Below, piece after piece: positions 17,271-26,762 of a stretch of 64,000 bases of DNA. A program made the position numbers and the translations under genes. The stretch's first letter is position 1. The number at the start of each line of letters is the position of its first letter. The DNA lies in assembly GCF_000950575.1 (NCBI RefSeq), contig NZ_CP011005.1, forward strand, positions 2,356,001 through 2,420,000, given 5' to 3'. The notes under the pieces were generated by a model that was not told the DNA's origin, did not search any database, and was given only the letters and a program-made list of their open reading frames with translations. The stretch is from Psychromicrobium lacuslunae (lineage in GTDB: Bacteria; Actinomycetota; Actinomycetes; Actinomycetales; Micrococcaceae).

Positions 17271-18257
17271 TCAACTGATTTCTGAGGCGGCACGTGCGCT
17301 GACGTGTCGCGGCGGCTCGAGCGGACCGTCGAAGACGAGTTGATCAAGGCGGCGCAAAATAAGACCCTCACGCAATGCCCACGGGCAGATTAGCACGGTG
17401 GAGACCTCGAAGAGCTCCAATGCCGCCTCCGCGACCAGGGCCCCAGCAAGCACCTGGCTAGCCCGCGCCCTGGACACCCCGGGCAAATGCAGTCGATCGT
17501 CGGCACTCATCGCGGTCAATCGCTGCGCCCACAGGCCGAGATCCACGGCGCGCAGCTCGCGTCGCACGAAAGGACCCGAGGCGCTGGGTGCCGCACCGGT
17601 AATCCGCGCCAATGAGCGGAAAGTTTTTGAGGTACCGACCACCAGATCAGGCTTACCCAGTTCGGCGAATTCGGCGATTGGCGCCTGCAGAGTGGCGCGA
17701 ATGTACTTCCGCAGCTTTTTTACGCTTTTGGCGCTTGGCGGGTTCTCCGGCAGCCAGTCACGAGTCAGCCGGCCAGCGCCGAGCGGCACCGAGATGGCTT
17801 TGGCGGGCAGTTCATCAGCCCCCATCGCCATTTCAAAAGAACCACCGCCAATGTCCAGGTCAAGCACTGTGCCAGTACCCCAGCCATACCAGCGACGTAC
17901 CGCAAAAAACGTCATCGCCGCTTCTTCCGGCCCGGTGAGTTCACGAAGCTGAATAGTGGTTTCCTGGCGCACTCGGTTCAGTACCAGCTCGCCATTGCTG
18001 GACTCACGGATGGCTGAGGTACAGAACGCCAACAGATCCTGGGCCTGATGAGTAGCAGCGAATTGCCGCGCCTCCAGCACAAAAGCAATCAATTCTCGCT
18101 GTCCCGCTTCGGTAATAGCACCATCCGGATCCAGGTATTGCACTAAGGAGAGCGGTCTTTTATGCGAGGCAAAGGGCACCGGCTGAGCGCCGGGATGAGC
18201 GTCGACTAGTAACAGGTGCACGGTATTGGAACCAATGTCGAGAACACCAAGTCGCAT
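17271..18257 (-). CDS. Ppx/GppA-family exopolyphosphatase
   Basis: 328 aa of the actin-like ATPase fold. The phosphate-binding loops are DIGSNTVHLLLVDAHPG at the N-terminus and LDIGGGSFEMA in the middle, with the catalytic acid in the intervening TGPEEAAM. It has the short two-domain form common in actinobacteria (MTB PPX1/Rv0496 type), without the C-terminal HD domain. It should hydrolyse short-chain polyphosphate or ppGpp-related substrates. First gene of the minus-strand unit. Confidence 0.9.
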   Translation of the reverse strand: MRLGVLDIGSNTVHLLLVDAHPGAQPVPFASHKRPLSLVQYLDPDGAITEAGQRELIAFVLEARQFAATHQAQDLLAFCTSAIRESSNGELVLNRVRQETTIQLRELTGPEEAAMTFFAVRRWYGWGTGTVLDLDIGGGSFEMAMGADELPAKAISVPLGAGRLTRDWLPENPPSAKSVKKLRKYIRATLQAPIAEFAELGKPDLVVGTSKTFRSLARITGAAPSASGPFVRRELRAVDLGLWAQRLTAMSADDRLHLPGVSRARASQVLAGALVAEAALELFEVSTVLICPWALREGLILRRLDQLVFDGPLEPPRHVSARAASEIS

Positions 18258-18394
18258 GCTGTGGAGTCTATACCGTGCTTAGAGCTGACCGTATTACCGA
18301 CCTTTTCGTGACGGTTCATCAACACAGCAGATCCATTGTTGATCAGCGAGGACCGAGCATTGAAAGTCAAATGGTTCCGTACAAGACTGTAGAA

Positions 18395-19750
18395 ATGAGT
18401 GAAACCCGGCGACTAGCCACAAAAACCATCACAAACAATCAAGTTTCCGAATTGCATCAGGCGTTCGCCGATGATTCAGCGGCCATTCTGGCAAAGAACG
18501 CGGTCACCCGAACGGCCCTCAATGAGCTGGCGGTGAACCACAGTGTCTTAGCTAGCAGTTCGCATTCGGTCTCTGATCGACTGGATGACTGGAAGGTCAC
18601 TAACCAGAAGAAATCTGGTCGGTGCTGGCTTTTTGCCGCACTCAATCTGTTGCGAGCCGAGGCCCGGCAGATCCTCAATGTGAAGGATTTCGAGTTCTCG
18701 CAGAACTATCCGATGTACTTCGACAAGCTAGAAAGAGCCAATTACTTCTTGCAGTCGGTGATCGAAACTGCCGACCGGCCACTCGATGATCGTCTGGTGG
18801 TCTTCCTCAGCGAGTCGCTAATGGGCGACGGCGGGCAGTGGAACATGTCCAGCAGCATTTTCAAAAAATATGGTGCGGTGCCGCAAGAAGCCATGCCCGA
18901 GACCGAGTCCTCCTCCGATACTGCCCAGATGAATGCCCGGCTCAAGACCTTACTACGCAAAGCCGCACTTGAATTGCGCCAAGCTGTGGCAAGCGGTGCG
19001 AGTGAGACGGAATTGGACGCCGCCGTTCAAAACACCATCACCGAGGTGCACCGGGTACTGACTATTCACCTCGGCGCACCGCCCAGCAGCATCGACTGGC
19101 AATGGATCGACGACGATAAGAAGTTCAGCCGAGAAGGCGTACTCAGCCCGCAAGAATTTCTTGCCAAATACACCAAACTCAATCTCGATGATTATGTTTG
19201 CCTGGTTGACGATCCTCGCACCGAGCATCCCAAAGGGAAGACTCTCACCGTCGAGTACCTCGGCAATGTGATTGGCGGCGACGACACCGTCTACCTCAAC
19301 GTGGATATTCAGCTGATGAAAGACCTCGCCAAAGATGCGCTGCAAAACGGCAGCCCGGTCTGGTTCGGCTGCGATGTGGGCCCGCAAATGCTGCGCAGCG
19401 ACGGACTTTGGGATGCCGAGTTGTTTGATTACAGCGGCGTCTATGGGGTGGACCTCGCACTGAACAAGGAACAGCGGGTCAATATCGGAGAGTCTGCGAT
19501 GACCCACGCCATGCTGTTCACCGGGGTCGATGTGCTGGACGGCCAGACCCGGCGCTGGCGAGTGGAGAACTCCTGGGGTGAGGAGAACGCCGATAAGGGT
19601 TTCTACACCATGAACGACTCTTGGTTTGATGAGTACATGTTTGAAATCGCCGTCGATAAGAACAAGCTGAGCCCCGAGTTGCAAGCTGCCTTGGCGGAGC
19701 AACCGCTGGTACTGCCCGCCTGGGACCCAATGGGCGCCCTGGCCCGCTAA
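18395..19750 (+). CDS. pepC: C1-family aminopeptidase C (bleomycin hydrolase family)
   Basis: A cytosolic papain-fold aminopeptidase, usually a hexamer with active sites facing an inner cavity. The nucleophilic Cys is residue 77 in KKSGRCWLFAA, the catalytic His is in MTHAMLFTGVD and the Asn in VENSWGEENADKG. Its 451 aa match PepC length. The C-terminus ends in ...MGALAR, close to the family's intrusion of the tail into the active site. ATG 18395 (MSETRRLATK) is favoured by family length; ATG 18371 remains possible. Confidence 0.93.
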   Translation: MSETRRLATKTITNNQVSELHQAFADDSAAILAKNAVTRTALNELAVNHSVLASSSHSVSDRLDDWKVTNQKKSGRCWLFAALNLLRAEARQILNVKDFEFSQNYPMYFDKLERANYFLQSVIETADRPLDDRLVVFLSESLMGDGGQWNMSSSIFKKYGAVPQEAMPETESSSDTAQMNARLKTLLRKAALELRQAVASGASETELDAAVQNTITEVHRVLTIHLGAPPSSIDWQWIDDDKKFSREGVLSPQEFLAKYTKLNLDDYVCLVDDPRTEHPKGKTLTVEYLGNVIGGDDTVYLNVDIQLMKDLAKDALQNGSPVWFGCDVGPQMLRSDGLWDAELFDYSGVYGVDLALNKEQRVNIGESAMTHAMLFTGVDVLDGQTRRWRVENSWGEENADKGFYTMNDSWFDEYMFEIAVDKNKLSPELQAALAEQPLVLPAWDPMGALAR

Positions 19751-19792
19751 GCGGCGCACGCTTTTCGGCGTCGGAGGGCCTTCAGCCCGCAT

Positions 19793-19849
19793 CGAGTGTC
19801 GAGATACGGTGCCTATTCTCGGGTTTTAAGCACCATATCTCGACACTCG
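19793..19849. repeat. Intergenic palindrome family, copy A
   Basis: Imperfect inverted repeat opening CGAGTGTCGAG and closing CTCGACACTCG, arms about 20 bp, loop about 17 nt. It lies between the convergent pepC and topA genes, where it could act as a two-way terminator. Related copies are at 45479-45539 and 49738-49798. Confidence 0.85.
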
Positions 19850-19889
19850 GCGGGGTAAAACGTGGCAGCGGCGTGCCCTGCTGAGCAGG

Positions 19890-22664
19890 CTAGCGCTTCG
19901 CCGCTGTCTTCCGCTTAGTGCTCGTCTTGGCCCGAGAACTGGTCCGTTTCACCGGGCCGCGAGCGCGCTTATCCGCCAGCAATTCGATCGCCCGTTCGCG
20001 AGTCAACTCTTCAATTGACGTTCCGCGAGGCACCGTGATGTTCGTTTCACCATCGGTGATGTATGGCCCGAACCGGCCTTCTTTGACGACGATCTTCTTG
20101 CCCGAGGTCGGATCCTCACCGAATTCTGCTAGCGGCGGCACCGCAGCGCGGGTGCCGCGCTGCTTCGGCTGCGAGTAGATCTCCAGTGCCTGCTCCAGGG
20201 TGATAGTGAAAATCTCTTCCTCAGAGCCGATCGAACGAGAGTCAGTCCCCTTTTTCAGATAAGGGCCGAAGCGGCCGTTCTGCACGGTGATTTCGACGCC
20301 TTCGGCGTCGGCACCAAGCACCCGCGGCAGCGACATCAATTGCAGCGCTTCCTCAAGGGTGACCGTCTCAACGCTCATTGAGGCAAATAGGGAGCCGGTG
20401 CGGGGCTTCGCTTTGACCGGTTTCTTCGGCGGCTTCGGCTTGCCGTTCTTGTAGTACTCCACCGGCGCATTCGCGAGTTCTTCCGCGCTCGGTTCGGGAA
20501 TCAGCTCGGTGACGTAGGCACCGTAGCGGCCGTTCTTCGCCACCACGGTATGCCCGCTCTCCGGGTCAACACCGAGCACGCGCTCTTCCGGCGCTGCGGT
20601 GTTGATCAGCTCAATAGCCTTCTCAGCGGTCAACTCGTCAGGTGCCAGGTCTTCCGGCACATTGGCTCGCTCCGGTTCGGTACCTTCTGGCGCGTCGGCC
20701 GGCACCGGTTTCTCCAAGTAGGGTCCGAACTTTCCTACCCGCAAGGTGATGCCATCAGCAATCGGCACAGAGTTAATTTCGCGGGCATCGATCTCGCCGA
20801 GGTTGTCAACAATCGGCAACAGACCTGAACCGTCATCGGCGCCGAAGTAGAACAGCTTCAACCAATGCGAACCGGTTTCTTCGCCGCGCGAGATCCGGTC
20901 CAGGTCCTCTTCCATTTCAGCGGTGAAATCGTAATCGACGTAGTTCTCGAAGTGCTGCTCAAGCAACCGGACCACTGAAAAAGCCACCCAGCTAGGTACC
21001 AGGGCCGAACCCCGCTGGCTGACATAGCCGCGGTCCATAATGGTGGAAATTGTTGCTGCATAGGTCGAAGGGCGGCCAATGCCACGTTCTTCCAGAGTCT
21101 TCACCAGGGAAGCTTCGGTGTATCGCGGTGGTGGCGAGGTCTCGTGTCCCTGCGGTTCCAGGCTCTCGGTCTGCAGCGCATCGGCGACCGCCAGGTTCGG
21201 CAGTCTGCCGCCGTCGGCCGCGTTTGCTTCGTCGCTCTGCCGCGCCTCGTCCTTGCCTTCCTCGTAAGCGGCTAGGAAGCCTTGGAAGGTGATCACCGTG
21301 CCAGAAGCCGCGAATTCTGCGTCCCGGCCCTCCGCACTCTTTGCGCCGAGACGCACCGAGGCGGTGGAGCCTTTGGCATCAGCCATCTGAGAAGCCACCG
21401 TGCGCTTCCAGATCAGTTCGTACAGCTTGAACTCATCGGAACTCAATGAGCGAGCGACCTGCGCTGGCACCCGGAAAGAGTCACCCGCGGGACGAATCGC
21501 TTCGTGCGCTTCCTGGGCATTTTTCGACTTGTTCGAGTAGATCCGCGGGGCATTCGGCACGAACGAGGGATCGTAGAGTTCAGCGGCTTGACGCCGAGCC
21601 GCACTGATTGCCTGATCACTGAGCGCCACCGAGTCAGTACGCATATAGGTGATGTAGCCGTTTTCATAAAGGCTTTGCGCAACCCGCATGGTCACCCGTG
21701 CCGAGAATCGAAGCTTCCTGGCAGCCTCCTGCTGCAGCGTCGAGGTGGTGAAGGGCGCTGCTGGGCGGCGAGTGTAGGGCTTGTGTTCTACTGAGCGAAC
21801 GGCGAACTCGGCCTGCTCTAAGCCATCGGCGAGGGCAGTTGCACTCGCCTGATCTAAGTGCGCAACCTTGCTCGCGGTCAGCGCGCCGGAATCGTTAAAA
21901 TCTCGGCCGGTGGCAACCCGGGCACCGTCAACAGCAACTAGCTTGGCCTTGAAAGCCTGGGCTGACTCCGTGGTGGAGAACTCACCGAGCACGTCCCAGT
22001 AGGACGCTGAACGGAACGCCATCCGCTCTCTTTCCCGCTCCACCACCAACCGGGTCGCCACCGATTGCACCCGACCGGCGGAGAGACCACGGGAAACCTT
22101 CCGCCAGAGCACTGGAGAAATCTCGTAGCCGTAAAGCCGGTCCAGCACGCGCCGGGTTTCCTGGGCATCGACCATCGGCATATCAACATCGCGCAGTTCG
22201 TTCATGGCGCGCTGGATTGCCTCTTTGGTGATTTCCGGGAAGGTCAAGCGGTAAACCGGGACCTTCGGTTTGAGCACCTCGAGGAGATGCCAGGCAATCG
22301 CCTCACCTTCGCGGTCACCGTCAGTTGCCAGATAGAGTTCGTCGGCACCCTTGAGTGCGGCTTTGAGTTCGGCGACCCTTTTTTTCTTATCGGAGGGCAC
22401 CACATAGTACGGTTCGAAATCGTTGTCGAGATCGACTGCGAACTTGCCCACCGAAGTCTTCTTCAGTTCAGCGGGTAGGTCAGAAGGCTGCGGTAAGTCG
22501 CGGATGTGGCCGTAGGAGGCTTCGACTTCGAAGCCCGCGCCAAGATAACCGGCAATAGTTTTTCCCTTTGCCGGAGACTCTACAATGACCAGTTTCTTGC
22601 CGGTCTTTCCCTTGTTCTCATGCTGAGAAGAGGTCTTCGTTGCCTTCGATGCCTTGCTGGGCAC
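19890..22664 (-). CDS. topA: DNA topoisomerase I
   Basis: Relaxes negative supercoils. The 924 aa contain the TOPRIM domain (LVIVESPAKGKT, then LATDGDREGEAIAWHL) and the catalytic Tyr near residue 338 in YITYMRTDSVALSD. From about residue 590 there are four Topo_C repeats, each with a GRFGPYL-like motif (KFGPYLEKP, GRYGAYVTE, GRFGPYLKKG, GRFGPYITDG). No zinc-ribbon cysteines are present, as usual in actinobacteria, and the protein ends in a Lys/Arg-rich tail that helps hold DNA. Confidence 0.97.
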   Translation of the reverse strand: MPSKASKATKTSSQHENKGKTGKKLVIVESPAKGKTIAGYLGAGFEVEASYGHIRDLPQPSDLPAELKKTSVGKFAVDLDNDFEPYYVVPSDKKKRVAELKAALKGADELYLATDGDREGEAIAWHLLEVLKPKVPVYRLTFPEITKEAIQRAMNELRDVDMPMVDAQETRRVLDRLYGYEISPVLWRKVSRGLSAGRVQSVATRLVVERERERMAFRSASYWDVLGEFSTTESAQAFKAKLVAVDGARVATGRDFNDSGALTASKVAHLDQASATALADGLEQAEFAVRSVEHKPYTRRPAAPFTTSTLQQEAARKLRFSARVTMRVAQSLYENGYITYMRTDSVALSDQAISAARRQAAELYDPSFVPNAPRIYSNKSKNAQEAHEAIRPAGDSFRVPAQVARSLSSDEFKLYELIWKRTVASQMADAKGSTASVRLGAKSAEGRDAEFAASGTVITFQGFLAAYEEGKDEARQSDEANAADGGRLPNLAVADALQTESLEPQGHETSPPPRYTEASLVKTLEERGIGRPSTYAATISTIMDRGYVSQRGSALVPSWVAFSVVRLLEQHFENYVDYDFTAEMEEDLDRISRGEETGSHWLKLFYFGADDGSGLLPIVDNLGEIDAREINSVPIADGITLRVGKFGPYLEKPVPADAPEGTEPERANVPEDLAPDELTAEKAIELINTAAPEERVLGVDPESGHTVVAKNGRYGAYVTELIPEPSAEELANAPVEYYKNGKPKPPKKPVKAKPRTGSLFASMSVETVTLEEALQLMSLPRVLGADAEGVEITVQNGRFGPYLKKGTDSRSIGSEEEIFTITLEQALEIYSQPKQRGTRAAVPPLAEFGEDPTSGKKIVVKEGRFGPYITDGETNITVPRGTSIEELTRERAIELLADKRARGPVKRTSSRAKTSTKRKTAAKR

Positions 22665-22765
22665 GGTTCTCCTACCTGCGTATTTCCCTCATTGCGATAC
22701 TGCCCCCAGATCTAGTTCACCATACATTAGATGATGCACGACGCCAGTCAATACCTGCCAAAACC

Positions 22766-23434
22766 TTATTGTCGCAACCAACTTAGTACCGCGAGCACAC
22801 GACGATGATCCACCGAGGACGGCGGCAACTCAAGTTTGCTGAAGATCGAGGAGATATGCTTCTCCACCGCCCCCGCTGAAACTACCAGATGTTTGCTGAT
22901 CGCCGCGTTGCTCCGACCCTCAGCGATCAGCCCCATCACCTCGCGCTCTCGCTCGGTCAGCGACTCAACCGAGTTCCGAGCTGAGCTGTTTGAGCTGGTA
23001 TTGAAGAGCGCCGACACTACCTCTGGGTCCAGCACGGTACCGCCGTCATGAATACGTTCCACCGCATCCACCAACTCGTCCAGATCTGAGACTCGGTCCT
23101 TCAGCAAATAGCCGATCCCGCCTTCCCCCGAAGCAGTGGCCAAAAGATCCTTAGCGTAACTGAGCTCTACGTACTGGGAAAGCACCAAAATCCCAATGGC
23201 TGGCCAGCGACGCCGAATCGCCAACGCGGCGGCTAAGCCCTCGTCGCTATGTCCGGGCGGCATCCGTACATCGGTCAGCACCATATCGGGTTGGTATTCC
23301 TCGGCTGCTGACAACAAGGCCGGTGCATCGGCCACGGCGGCCAGTACCTCAAAGCCACCTTCAACCAGCAGCCGAATCAGGCCCTCACGGAGCAGCATTG
23401 AGTCCTCGGCCAGCACCACCCGGATTGTCTTCAC
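22766..23434 (-). CDS. LuxR/NarL-family response regulator
   Basis: 222 aa: receiver domain (1-125) with the phosphoacceptor Asp55 in MVLTDVRMPP, and acidic pair ED at 10-11; C-terminal LuxR helix-turn-helix (SLTEREREVMGLIAEGRSN, then AISKHLVVSAGAVEKHIS). It sits 37 nt downstream of a HisKA_3 histidine kinase on the same strand, so the two form a two-component system. The stimulus and regulon are unknown. Confidence 0.94.
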   Translation of the reverse strand: MKTIRVVLAEDSMLLREGLIRLLVEGGFEVLAAVADAPALLSAAEEYQPDMVLTDVRMPPGHSDEGLAAALAIRRRWPAIGILVLSQYVELSYAKDLLATASGEGGIGYLLKDRVSDLDELVDAVERIHDGGTVLDPEVVSALFNTSSNSSARNSVESLTEREREVMGLIAEGRSNAAISKHLVVSAGAVEKHISSIFSKLELPPSSVDHRRVLAVLSWLRQ

Positions 23435-23471
23435 GCCCTAAGATTACCTGGCTTGAAGACCCTGAAAGTCC

Positions 23472-24746
23472 CTAACTCAGAGGGAGCACACTGCTCAACG
23501 AGGTGCCACCGCTGCCCGACTCAACCGAAAGCACGGCACCAAGCGCCTCAACTCGCTCGGCCAGGCCGGCCAAACCATGGCCCTTGCCCACGTGGGCACC
23601 TCCTTGGCCGTCGTCGGTCACCGAAACCCGCAATGTATCTTCGGCGAGGGTGAGTTCCACGGTGGCCCGCCGGGCGTTGGCGTGCTTAGCCACATTGGTA
23701 AGCGCCTCCGCGACCATAAAATAGGCGGTATTTTCGGTTTTCTCGGGCAGCCTGCGGCCTTCAAGCCCCTCGGCCTGCACCGAGACCGGGATCGGCGTTC
23801 TCGCTGCAGAGGCTTCTACCGCCGCGAGCAGGCCTCGGTCAAGCAGAATCGGCGGAGCTATGCCGCGAGAGATGGCGCGCAACTCGTTGAGCGTGTCCTG
23901 GGTTTGCTGCAAAGCTTCGGCAACGAGCTCGGTGGCACCAGCCTCGCCACGCTCCATCCGACGCTGCGCCGATTTGAGATCCATCGAAACCCGCACCAAG
24001 CGCTGCTGTGGCCCGTCATGGATGTCTCGCTCAATCCGACGTAGATTTCCGGCTTCGGCCGCCACTGCCGAATCGCGGGAAGCCTCCAGCTGCGCGGCGC
24101 GCGCCTTCCAGACCGCTGATTGGTTGCAGAGCAGGCCTTTGGCCAGCACTCGAAGCAATAGAGCTAGTCCCTTCAACATCACCGGCAGGGTGAGCACAAA
24201 GAGCACCCCTATCGCGGCGTCCAACCAGCCCTGGTAAGGCTTGGCAACGCCGACGAAATCCCAAACATCGTGTGATTCTTCCGGCAAATAGCCCTTCCAG
24301 AAGAAGGCGGTGAGCAGTCCGGGGCCGGTCACCAACCAGGTCAGCGCGAGGCAGAACACGGCGACCCGAACGGGGAAAGCCACCACGGCGTGAATCACTT
24401 CGCGCCAGCGTAACGAATCACCGAGCGGGGTGAGGAAGCCACGAATACCGCCGCGGTTCCGACTGCGGTACACGTGTGGTGGCAACGGCCCGCGTGCCCA
24501 CCCGCTCAGCCGTCGCTCGGCGCTAGCGAAAAAAGAAGCGGTAAAGACGCAGGCAATCAAAATGAAAATGCCGAGATAAATGATTACCGTGCTGAGCCCG
24601 GCACTGAAAAGGGCGACGGCCGCTGCGAAAGCTGGAATTCCGACGAAAAAGGAGGCCAAGCAGTACCCCAAATCCCGGCCGAGCTGGCCGAAGAAACCTC
24701 GGGGACGTGCGATCGTTCCGCTACTTTGCTCGACGGACCTCGACAT
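23472..24746 (-). CDS. Sensor histidine kinase (HisKA_3 type)
   Basis: About 424 aa. Membrane helices in the first 210 residues form a sensor-like Psd/PspC-style region; the phosphoaccepting His is in IERDIHDGPQQRLV, and the ATPase domain ends with GHGLAGLAERVEALGG-like GLAGLAERVEALGA. It is the partner of the downstream response regulator. The start is uncertain: ATG 24746 (MSRSVEQ) has GGAGAAGAAGAG in front, while ATG 24812 (MSATNIL) and 24860 are also in frame. The sensed signal is unknown; the multi-helix N-terminus without a large outer loop suggests membrane or cell-envelope sensing. Confidence 0.9.
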   Translation of the reverse strand: MSRSVEQSSGTIARPRGFFGQLGRDLGYCLASFFVGIPAFAAAVALFSAGLSTVIIYLGIFILIACVFTASFFASAERRLSGWARGPLPPHVYRSRNRGGIRGFLTPLGDSLRWREVIHAVVAFPVRVAVFCLALTWLVTGPGLLTAFFWKGYLPEESHDVWDFVGVAKPYQGWLDAAIGVLFVLTLPVMLKGLALLLRVLAKGLLCNQSAVWKARAAQLEASRDSAVAAEAGNLRRIERDIHDGPQQRLVRVSMDLKSAQRRMERGEAGATELVAEALQQTQDTLNELRAISRGIAPPILLDRGLLAAVEASAARTPIPVSVQAEGLEGRRLPEKTENTAYFMVAEALTNVAKHANARRATVELTLAEDTLRVSVTDDGQGGAHVGKGHGLAGLAERVEALGAVLSVESGSGGTSLSSVLPLS

Positions 24747-24908
24747 GGTCTCTTCTTCTCCGCTCTCCGCACTGCTCTCGGGGTATCTGGTCAGGATGTT
24801 CGTTGCACTCATGGAATTTAGTTTTCCAGTCCAGCGGGATGAAAACATTGGTGCTTTCACCCATCTTTTTCCGGCTTTCCTGACCAGGCATAGTGGGGTT
24901 TTCCCTAC

Positions 24909-26486
24909 TTAGCTGGGCTGGTCCGGAATCAGGAAACCGTCGAGAATCAGCTGCCTAATTTCCTCCCGAAGCTCCAGCCCTCGCCCCAGCAGCGCCTCCA
25001 GCGCAGCGATAATCTGTCCGACGCTCAGCGTCCCGTCACAGGCCGAGACGAAGCCTGCTAGCTCGGTGCTGAGCAGAGTCGTTCGGCGCAGTCCGGCACC
25101 TTGACGGAGCAAGATCACTCCGGGGTGCTCGGCTCCTGGGCGCTGGTGGCGCTCCTCGGTGACATCCTCAGCCACCAACAGCTTGGCTGCGTCGAGATCC
25201 TCCGCGGTGCTGGCGGAGAGCCAGTCATGGCGTTCGATGCTGGCTGCTAATGCTGGCCCAATTGGCTGTTCAATCGGATGGTCGATTCCTTCCATTCGGC
25301 GCAACCTTGAGGAGCTTCCCGCGCTGACTGACCGTCGCAGCCAGAGCATGCCGAAGCCAATGCTGGCGATTTGACGAGCTTCGAAGTCGAGTAAGTACTC
25401 GCGGTAGACGCTGGCATAGCCCTCCGGTTCGCGGCCCTGCGAGGCATCCTGCAACCAGGTCTCCGCATACTGCTCCGGGCTGAGCTGCTCGCGTTGAATC
25501 AGCCAGTAGTCCAAATCATCTGCGAACCAAGGTTCGAGCCTTTGCTGCCAAGAAGCGGCCGAGCGGGGGATCTCCCAGTTTCCCAGCAATTGCGCGCTGC
25601 CAGCCTCGGCAAGCACCCGGGGTAACCCTTGAATCAAAGAGGAAACCAGCTCATCACCAGGCAATCCGCCGTCGCGGTAGGTGAACTGCTCGCTGGCGGC
25701 CTCGTCCGGGTGTCGTGGAGTGATCACAAAGGGCGGGTTCGAGACCACCAGGTCGAATTCTTCTCCGGCCACCGGTTGTAGCAGGCTGCCCAGTCTGAGT
25801 TCGACTCGCGCATTGAGGTTTTCGGCGTCAAGACCCAGGGCAGCCGCATTCAGCAGCAGGTTGAATCGGGTAAAGCCAAGCGCTCGTTCGGAAATATCGG
25901 TCGCCGTGACGTGCTCCGCATGACGTAATAGGTGCAAAGTTTGAATCCCGCAGCCACAGCCGAGGTCCAGCGCACGACGCATCGGCTTGCGGATTGTCGC
26001 CTGCGCCAAGCTCAAAGAAGCCCCACCGATCCCCAGTACGTGGTCCCGACGCAATACTCCGGGGCTTTGGTGCGCGGCAAGATCGCTGCAAACCCAGAGC
26101 CGCACTTCACCCTGTTCATCCTGAAAGGCATAGGGGCGCAGATCAGCCAACACCCGGCATTCCGTGCCCGCTGTCTCGGCGAGCTCCACTGTCTCAGCTA
26201 AGCCGAGAGAGCCCAGCCCGACCACGCCCAGCCTCGGCAAGGCCGCCTCGAGCTTTTCTATTGACACCGGTCGTGCCAGCAAGAAGAACCTGATCAAGGT
26301 GGCGAGCGCAGACTCAGATCGTTCAGTGCTCAATAGCGCAGCACCGAACTGTTCCCGGTTGAGCGCCGCATAACCGCTTTCGCCCAGCAGCTCGGCAACT
26401 CCGTCAATCGTGTAGTTGGCCGCCTCAAAGTCAGCTAGCAATGCGGGCAAGAGCAGCGGATCTGCTCGGGGGACGTCGAAAGTCAT
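24909..26486 (-). CDS. Class I SAM-dependent methyltransferase with extra N- and C-terminal domains
   Basis: 525 aa. The N-terminal ~130 residues form a helical domain (DUF7059-like, my recollection). The central methyltransferase has ALDLGCGCGIQTLHLL (motif I) and DLVVSNPPFVITP, the NPPF motif used by enzymes that methylate an amide or exocyclic amino nitrogen. The C-terminal ~160 residues look like a winged-helix domain (LSVGQIIAALEALLGRG). The NPPF motif points to a glutamine, adenine or guanine N-methyltransferase; the substrate is not known. It ends 48 nt after the sensor kinase frame begins on the same strand. Confidence 0.85.
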   Translation of the reverse strand: MTFDVPRADPLLLPALLADFEAANYTIDGVAELLGESGYAALNREQFGAALLSTERSESALATLIRFFLLARPVSIEKLEAALPRLGVVGLGSLGLAETVELAETAGTECRVLADLRPYAFQDEQGEVRLWVCSDLAAHQSPGVLRRDHVLGIGGASLSLAQATIRKPMRRALDLGCGCGIQTLHLLRHAEHVTATDISERALGFTRFNLLLNAAALGLDAENLNARVELRLGSLLQPVAGEEFDLVVSNPPFVITPRHPDEAASEQFTYRDGGLPGDELVSSLIQGLPRVLAEAGSAQLLGNWEIPRSAASWQQRLEPWFADDLDYWLIQREQLSPEQYAETWLQDASQGREPEGYASVYREYLLDFEARQIASIGFGMLWLRRSVSAGSSSRLRRMEGIDHPIEQPIGPALAASIERHDWLSASTAEDLDAAKLLVAEDVTEERHQRPGAEHPGVILLRQGAGLRRTTLLSTELAGFVSACDGTLSVGQIIAALEALLGRGLELREEIRQLILDGFLIPDQPS

Positions 26487-26614
26487 GCTCCTAGGCTAGT
26501 TAACTTTTGCTCGGGATAGGCAGCATCGGGCAGACCGTGGTGCTGTTTTTCGCCCGCCTTTCCCGCTTTCCCGGAGCCGGTGAGCAGGGCCACTCCAGCA
26601 TCACCGCTCGCAAA

Positions 26615-26702
26615 GGGTAGTAAACTGGTTGGCATGCAGACAGCGCAGCGATTTAGCAGCCCTCGGCCGATTGGCCGCCGGGGCTGCTCAGCGATGCGCT
26701 AA
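26615..26702 (+). promoter_or_regulatory. Leader with promoter, short ORF and long hairpin upstream of the PheRS-like gene
   Basis: A -10-like TAGTAAACT lies at 26618-26626. Downstream, ATG at 26634 opens a 22-codon ORF (MQTAQRFSSPRPIGRRG...) ending TAA at 26700-26702. Almost the whole ORF folds as one imperfect hairpin: 26642-26647 pairs with 26695-26700, and the AGCAGCCC arm pairs with GGGCTGCT, with a GGCC/GGCC tip. A leaderless leader peptide acting as an attenuator is one reading; a structured RNA is another. The main ATG is 60 nt further on. Confidence 0.55.
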
Positions 26703-26762
26703 CTCGCCCCGGAGGTTCGGTCGAGGGAGTTTCCCCACTTCTACTCACCGAAAGAACCTTCA

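Noticed and set aside
26500-26762. T-box riboswitch before the PheRS-like gene
   Set aside because: The leader is too short for Stem I, and no T-box bulge sequence (NGGUGGNACCGCG-like) is present.
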